A stretch of DNA of 64,000 nt. Origin: Bacteroidales bacterium. GTDB lineage: Bacteria; Bacteroidota; Bacteroidia; Bacteroidales; FEN-979. Under the pieces are notes generated by a model. It worked only from the letters and a program-made list of their open reading frames with translations. It was not told the origin of the DNA and searched no databases. Shown here piece after piece: positions 60,875-64,000 of the stretch. The stretch is taken from the NCBI GenBank assembly GCA_023231005.1, contig JALNWG010000004.1:1-64000 (forward strand), in the 5' to 3' direction. A program made the translations under genes and the position numbers. The stretch's first letter is position 1. Every line of letters starts with the position of its first letter.

Positions 60875-62044
60875 ATGATTGAAAAAGTCTGGACCCGTGA
60901 TTTTACCTTGCTTGTCGTTTCCAATTTTTTGATGTGCTGTGCTTACTATTCGCTCATTTCAACCCTTCCCGTTTACATTTCATCCAACCTACATGCCGCC
61001 AACAGTGTTGTAGGGTTAGTCATGGCCTGCTATACCATTGCCGCTGTTCTGATCCGTCCTGCTGTGGGTTTTGGGTTAGACCGATTGGGGCGGCGTACGA
61101 TATTGTTGCTTTCCCTGATTTTATATGCTCTGATATTTAACATTTATCTGTTAGCAATCTCTGTGTTTATTCTTACCCTGGTAAGGTTCGCACATGGCCT
61201 TACCTGGGGAATGACCACCACTTCAAATTCGACTTTTGCAGGCGATATCATCCCCGGCCGGAAAAGAGGAGAAGGATTTGGATATTTTGGCATTTCAACT
61301 ACCTTGGGGATGGCTATTGGTCCCCTGATCGGTTCATTTATTTTGCAATATGGCGGGTTTAATGCCATGTTCATCTCCGGATCCCTGATCAGCATTGTGA
61401 GTATGGCATGTGCTGCCGGGATTCGTTATTCAGACTATCGTATTAAAACCCGGACTGCCCGGTTTACCTGGAGGCATGCCCTGGAGCCAACAGCCATCAT
61501 CCCGTCACTCAACCTAATTGTCATCATTTTTACCTATGGTGGTTTGTTGTCGTTTGTGACCCTTTATGGTCGTGAAACCGGCATGAGGAACCCATCTGTG
61601 TTCTTTTTTATCTATGCCCTTGGAGTTATCAGTTCTCGTTTTGTAGCTGGTAAATCACTCGACCGGAAAGGACCCCGGTGGATCATCGGGATTTGCTTGT
61701 CGTTGCTGATTATCGGATTCCCAATGTTAGCCTTATGGCACACTCAAACGGGGTATTATCTGTCTGCCATCGTGCTTGGCATCGGGAATGGCGTTGTTTT
61801 TCCATCCTTTCAAACCATGGTCAATAATATGGTGGACTCAAGTCATCGCGGGGCTGCAAATTCCACAATTTTCATTGCAGTAGATATTGGAATGGGGCTG
61901 GGGATGGTTCTTATCGGGATAATCGCTCAGTACTTCTCATTACAAACAGCATTTCTTTTCTGTTCCGGGATTTGTGTACTGGGTCTTCTGTTGTTTTTCA
62001 CTGTGACCCTCCCTCATTATAGTTCGCACAGAATCGGAATTTAA
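60875..62044 (+). CDS. MFS transporter
   Basis: A 389-residue membrane protein with about 12 hydrophobic segments. The MFS loop motif between helices 2 and 3 is FGLDRLGRRTILLL; the helix-1 region is LLVVSNFLMCCAYYS. It is of the drug/sugar-efflux-like short type. The substrate cannot be inferred. It is convergent with the gene at 62086. Confidence 0.9.
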   Translation: MIEKVWTRDFTLLVVSNFLMCCAYYSLISTLPVYISSNLHAANSVVGLVMACYTIAAVLIRPAVGFGLDRLGRRTILLLSLILYALIFNIYLLAISVFILTLVRFAHGLTWGMTTTSNSTFAGDIIPGRKRGEGFGYFGISTTLGMAIGPLIGSFILQYGGFNAMFISGSLISIVSMACAAGIRYSDYRIKTRTARFTWRHALEPTAIIPSLNLIVIIFTYGGLLSFVTLYGRETGMRNPSVFFFIYALGVISSRFVAGKSLDRKGPRWIIGICLSLLIIGFPMLALWHTQTGYYLSAIVLGIGNGVVFPSFQTMVNNMVDSSHRGAANSTIFIAVDIGMGLGMVLIGIIAQYFSLQTAFLFCSGICVLGLLLFFTVTLPHYSSHRIGI

Positions 62045-62085
62045 TCAATCGTTGTTGCAATCGGTCTGGTTACTGGTCTCCTTTT

Positions 62086-62508
62086 CTATGGATTTCCTGA
62101 TGCGCCTTCCGGAGATTGACCGGAAGGTCTTGCTTGTTGTTGACGTTGTTTCTTTATCTCTTCCATGATCAATACATACTTTTCGAACTTGGCATCATCG
62201 TGCATGAGCGTTTTTACTTTTTCATCACGAATTTTTTGCATGTATTTGATGACCTGTGGATTGTTTTCAGCCCGATATTTCTTAACATTCTCGACAAATT
62301 GGAGGAAAATATTAGTCAATGAATCTTTTTGAACTTTCGTCAGATTTGTTTTAGTGGCAATGTGATCGATAAAATTCCTCGAATGGTCTGATGGCGAGGT
62401 CTCCTGAGGAGATGCCTGTGGCGGTAGTTGCTGCTGTTGCTGGAATTGTGCGATGGATGTTGACAAACCAAGGAAGAAAAACAGGATAAGCAAGATTTGC
62501 GTTTTCAT
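62086..62508 (-). CDS. small exported Spy/CpxP-like helical protein
   Basis: A 140-residue protein from the ATG at 62508 (MKTQILLILFFFLGLSTSIA then QFQQQQQLPPQ). A glutamine-rich stretch follows the signal. The rest (LTKVQKDSLTNIFLQFVENV, KYVLIMEEIKKQRQQQ) is helical and charged with a Q-rich end, similar to Spy/CpxP-like periplasmic chaperones, but the LTxxQ signature is only approximate (LTKVQ is present). The role is inferred. A longer frame upstream from 62553 is less likely, because it would bury the signal peptide. Confidence 0.65.
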   Translation of the reverse strand: MKTQILLILFFFLGLSTSIAQFQQQQQLPPQASPQETSPSDHSRNFIDHIATKTNLTKVQKDSLTNIFLQFVENVKKYRAENNPQVIKYMQKIRDEKVKTLMHDDAKFEKYVLIMEEIKKQRQQQARPSGQSPEGASGNP

Positions 62509-62600
62509 AAAACAGATTTTCAGAGTGTTCACAATGTAACTTGAATGGTTCAACGGTTGACATTGATTTGTAACCAGTAATCAAAGGTAAGAAATATACT

Positions 62601-62625
62601 AAAAAAGCCACCTTGCGGGTGGCTT
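62601..62625 (-). terminator. intrinsic terminator of the hybrid kinase transcript
   Basis: AAGCCACC (62605-62612) pairs with GGTGGCTT (62618-62625), five-base loop; on the minus strand the stem is followed by TTTTTT. It lies 36 bases after the kinase stop codon. Confidence 0.85.
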
Positions 62626-62660
62626 CATCAACGAATGAAAATTATCCGGGAAACTTTTAG

Positions 62661-64000
62661 TTAAAGGACACTTTCTTCAACTGTAGAAAGAGAAAATTGA
62701 TCGATCATCAACAATAGTTGTTGTTTTGTAAATGGTTTCGATAAAAATCCGTTAAATCCCTGGTTCATGATATATTCTCTTTCTTCGTGGGTCGTATAAC
62801 CCGTTACTGCAATGATGGGAATATGGGAATAATTTTTCATTTTACGAATTTCATGTCCAGTCATTATGCCATCCATATCCTGCCCCAGGTTGATATCCAT
62901 CAGAATAATATCATAGTCGTTTTGTAATGCCATATTTAACGCCGATTTCCCGGTGTAAGATTTATCTGCTATACAATTGTTTTTGAGATAAATAGCCGTC
63001 AAATCGCAATTGTACTGATTATCCTCAACAATAAGTACTTTCAGTTTATTTCGTTTTTTATGGGTGATTTCAAATGAAGCGCATTGGGTTTGTTTCTGTT
63101 CGTTGATATCCACTCCGTTGATTACTGGTTTTTCATCGGAAAATGGCAAATACAAGGTAAAAACAGATCCTTGCCCCAATTGGCTCTCTACTTCCAAAGA
63201 ACCTCCCATCAGATTTGTAAACTTACGGCAGAGGCTTAATCCGATTCCGTTCCCTTCAAAACATCTTCCAATTCCTTCATCTCCCTGGCGAAAAGTATCG
63301 AAAATATATTCCATTTGATCCTTTGAAATACCAATTCCGGTATCTTTAACTTTCAGGATTGCCATTTTTCGGTTATTATGGAATTTACTGCTTACAGACA
63401 CATGAACGCTTCCTTTTTCAGTAAATTTCACAGCATTATCCAGCAAATGATAAAGGATATCTCCAAAAATTGTTTTATCGATTTTTACATATATCCCATC
63501 ATCAATGGTAGTGATTAGCCGGATCCGTTTTTTTTCAAATAGATTTTGATGCTTTTTTAGTTCTGATTTGGTTGTAACCCCAACGTCAGCCAGTTCTATT
63601 TCCATCACGGTGCGGTCGGCTTCAACCTGAGCCAGCTCTATGATAGAATTCAAAGTGCCCATCAATCTTGTACCGGATTGGTAGATGATATCCGCCATGT
63701 ATTTATTTTCAGCTTTTTCCAGCGAATCTCCCAGGATACTTGAAAAACCAAGAATTCCATTGAGTGGTGTTCGTAATTCATGGCTCATGTTCATCAGAAG
63801 GGAGGATTTCAGGCGGCTCAATTGTTCTGCTTTATTTTTGGCAATGATCAATTCATTTTCTATGATCTTACGTTCACTGATATCTTTGGTAATCGAAAGA
63901 ATGCAAGGTTCATTATTGATATTGATGATAGAAGCCGATATAAGCCCAGTTTTCAGTGAACCATCATGACAATGAAAAATCGTTTCAAGATTTTTAACTA
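62661..64000 (-). CDS. hybrid sensor histidine kinase, N-terminus beyond the window
   Basis: The minus-strand frame is open from the right edge. The first visible part is the end of a PAS/PAC module (ETIFHCHDGSLKTGLISA, then CILSITKDISERKIIENEL), followed by HisKA with the phospho-acceptor His in MNMSHELRTPLNGILGF, an ATPase domain with LLDNAVKFTEKG, DTGIGISKDQ, NGIGLSLCRKF and a C-terminal receiver with DIILMDINLGQDMDG. A start at an internal TTG (63851) would cut into the coiled linker, so the true start is outside the window. A terminator follows. No partner regulator is visible. Confidence 0.88.
   Translation of the reverse strand, partial: VKNLETIFHCHDGSLKTGLISASIININNEPCILSITKDISERKIIENELIIAKNKAEQLSRLKSSLLMNMSHELRTPLNGILGFSSILGDSLEKAENKYMADIIYQSGTRLMGTLNSIIELAQVEADRTVMEIELADVGVTTKSELKKHQNLFEKKRIRLITTIDDGIYVKIDKTIFGDILYHLLDNAVKFTEKGSVHVSVSSKFHNNRKMAILKVKDTGIGISKDQMEYIFDTFRQGDEGIGRCFEGNGIGLSLCRKFTNLMGGSLEVESQLGQGSVFTLYLPFSDEKPVINGVDINEQKQTQCASFEITHKKRNKLKVLIVEDNQYNCDLTAIYLKNNCIADKSYTGKSALNMALQNDYDIILMDINLGQDMDGIMTGHEIRKMKNYSHIPIIAVTGYTTHEEREYIMNQGFNGFLSKPFTKQQLLLMIDQFSLSTVEESVL

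Overview
The window looks like chromosomal DNA of a member of the Bacteroidota, probably an anaerobic or facultative Bacteroidales-type organism. The evidence is: promoter -7 boxes of the TAnnTTTG type before many genes; two proteins with type IX secretion (T9SS) C-terminal sorting domains; a RprX/RprY-like two-component pair; an IPExxxVDY-type protein beside rnc, fabF and acpP; a DUF4954 protein; and many SpII lipoproteins and 'MKK...Q' signal peptides. Most of the window is dense housekeeping sequence of moderate to low GC. Species and order cannot be fixed from this stretch.

Layout. 1-2.9 kb is a loose, partly decayed stretch: a CPBP protease gene cut by the window edge, a broken Fic gene, a small secreted protein and a lipoprotein. 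3-12.4 kb holds tRNA-Arg, a six-module hybrid sensor kinase, class II aldolase, a UspA-SPOR-UspA cluster, ruvB-queG, ubiX and a small outer-membrane barrel. 12.5-25.8 kb holds a PhoB/PhoR-like pair, a polyprenyl diphosphate synthase, a radical SAM protein followed by a 25-residue-repeat protein, the B12-dependent ribonucleotide reductase NrdJ, a large propeller/outer-membrane-barrel protein, and a run of metallo-beta-lactamase fold hydrolase, glycosyltransferase 9 and TatD. 25.9-37.5 kb holds asparaginase, tRNA-Ser, a T9SS esterase, a SIS/DUF4954 operon, a cobalamin-riboswitch-controlled T9SS beta-propeller, an AsmA-like/GT51 transglycosylase and a second CPBP protease. 37.5-48.6 kb holds dusB, tdk, a cyclophilin, pheS, ubiB-phasin, an acpP-fabF-rnc cluster, purN and pgi. 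48.8-64 kb holds rprXY, rsmI, a LuxE-like ligase, mrdA-rodA, an M16 peptidase lipoprotein, an MFS transporter and a second hybrid kinase running off the window.

How the genes work together. Cobalamin is the recurring theme: NrdJ and QueG belong to corrinoid-dependent families, and a clear cobalamin riboswitch (34185-34366, minus strand) precedes a secreted beta-propeller with a T9SS tail (32744-34057). This propeller resembles in architecture and regulation the surface cobalamin-binding BtuG proteins of gut Bacteroides, but it has a T9SS sorting domain instead of a lipoprotein anchor, and no BtuB-type receptor gene is adjacent. I regard it as the best candidate here for an under-described system. 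Cell-envelope growth (mrdA, rodA, GT51), quinone/isoprenoid metabolism (UbiX, UbiB, polyprenyl synthase) and fatty-acid synthesis (AcpP, FabF) are the other clusters. No CRISPR array, prophage, intact insertion sequence or replication origin was seen.
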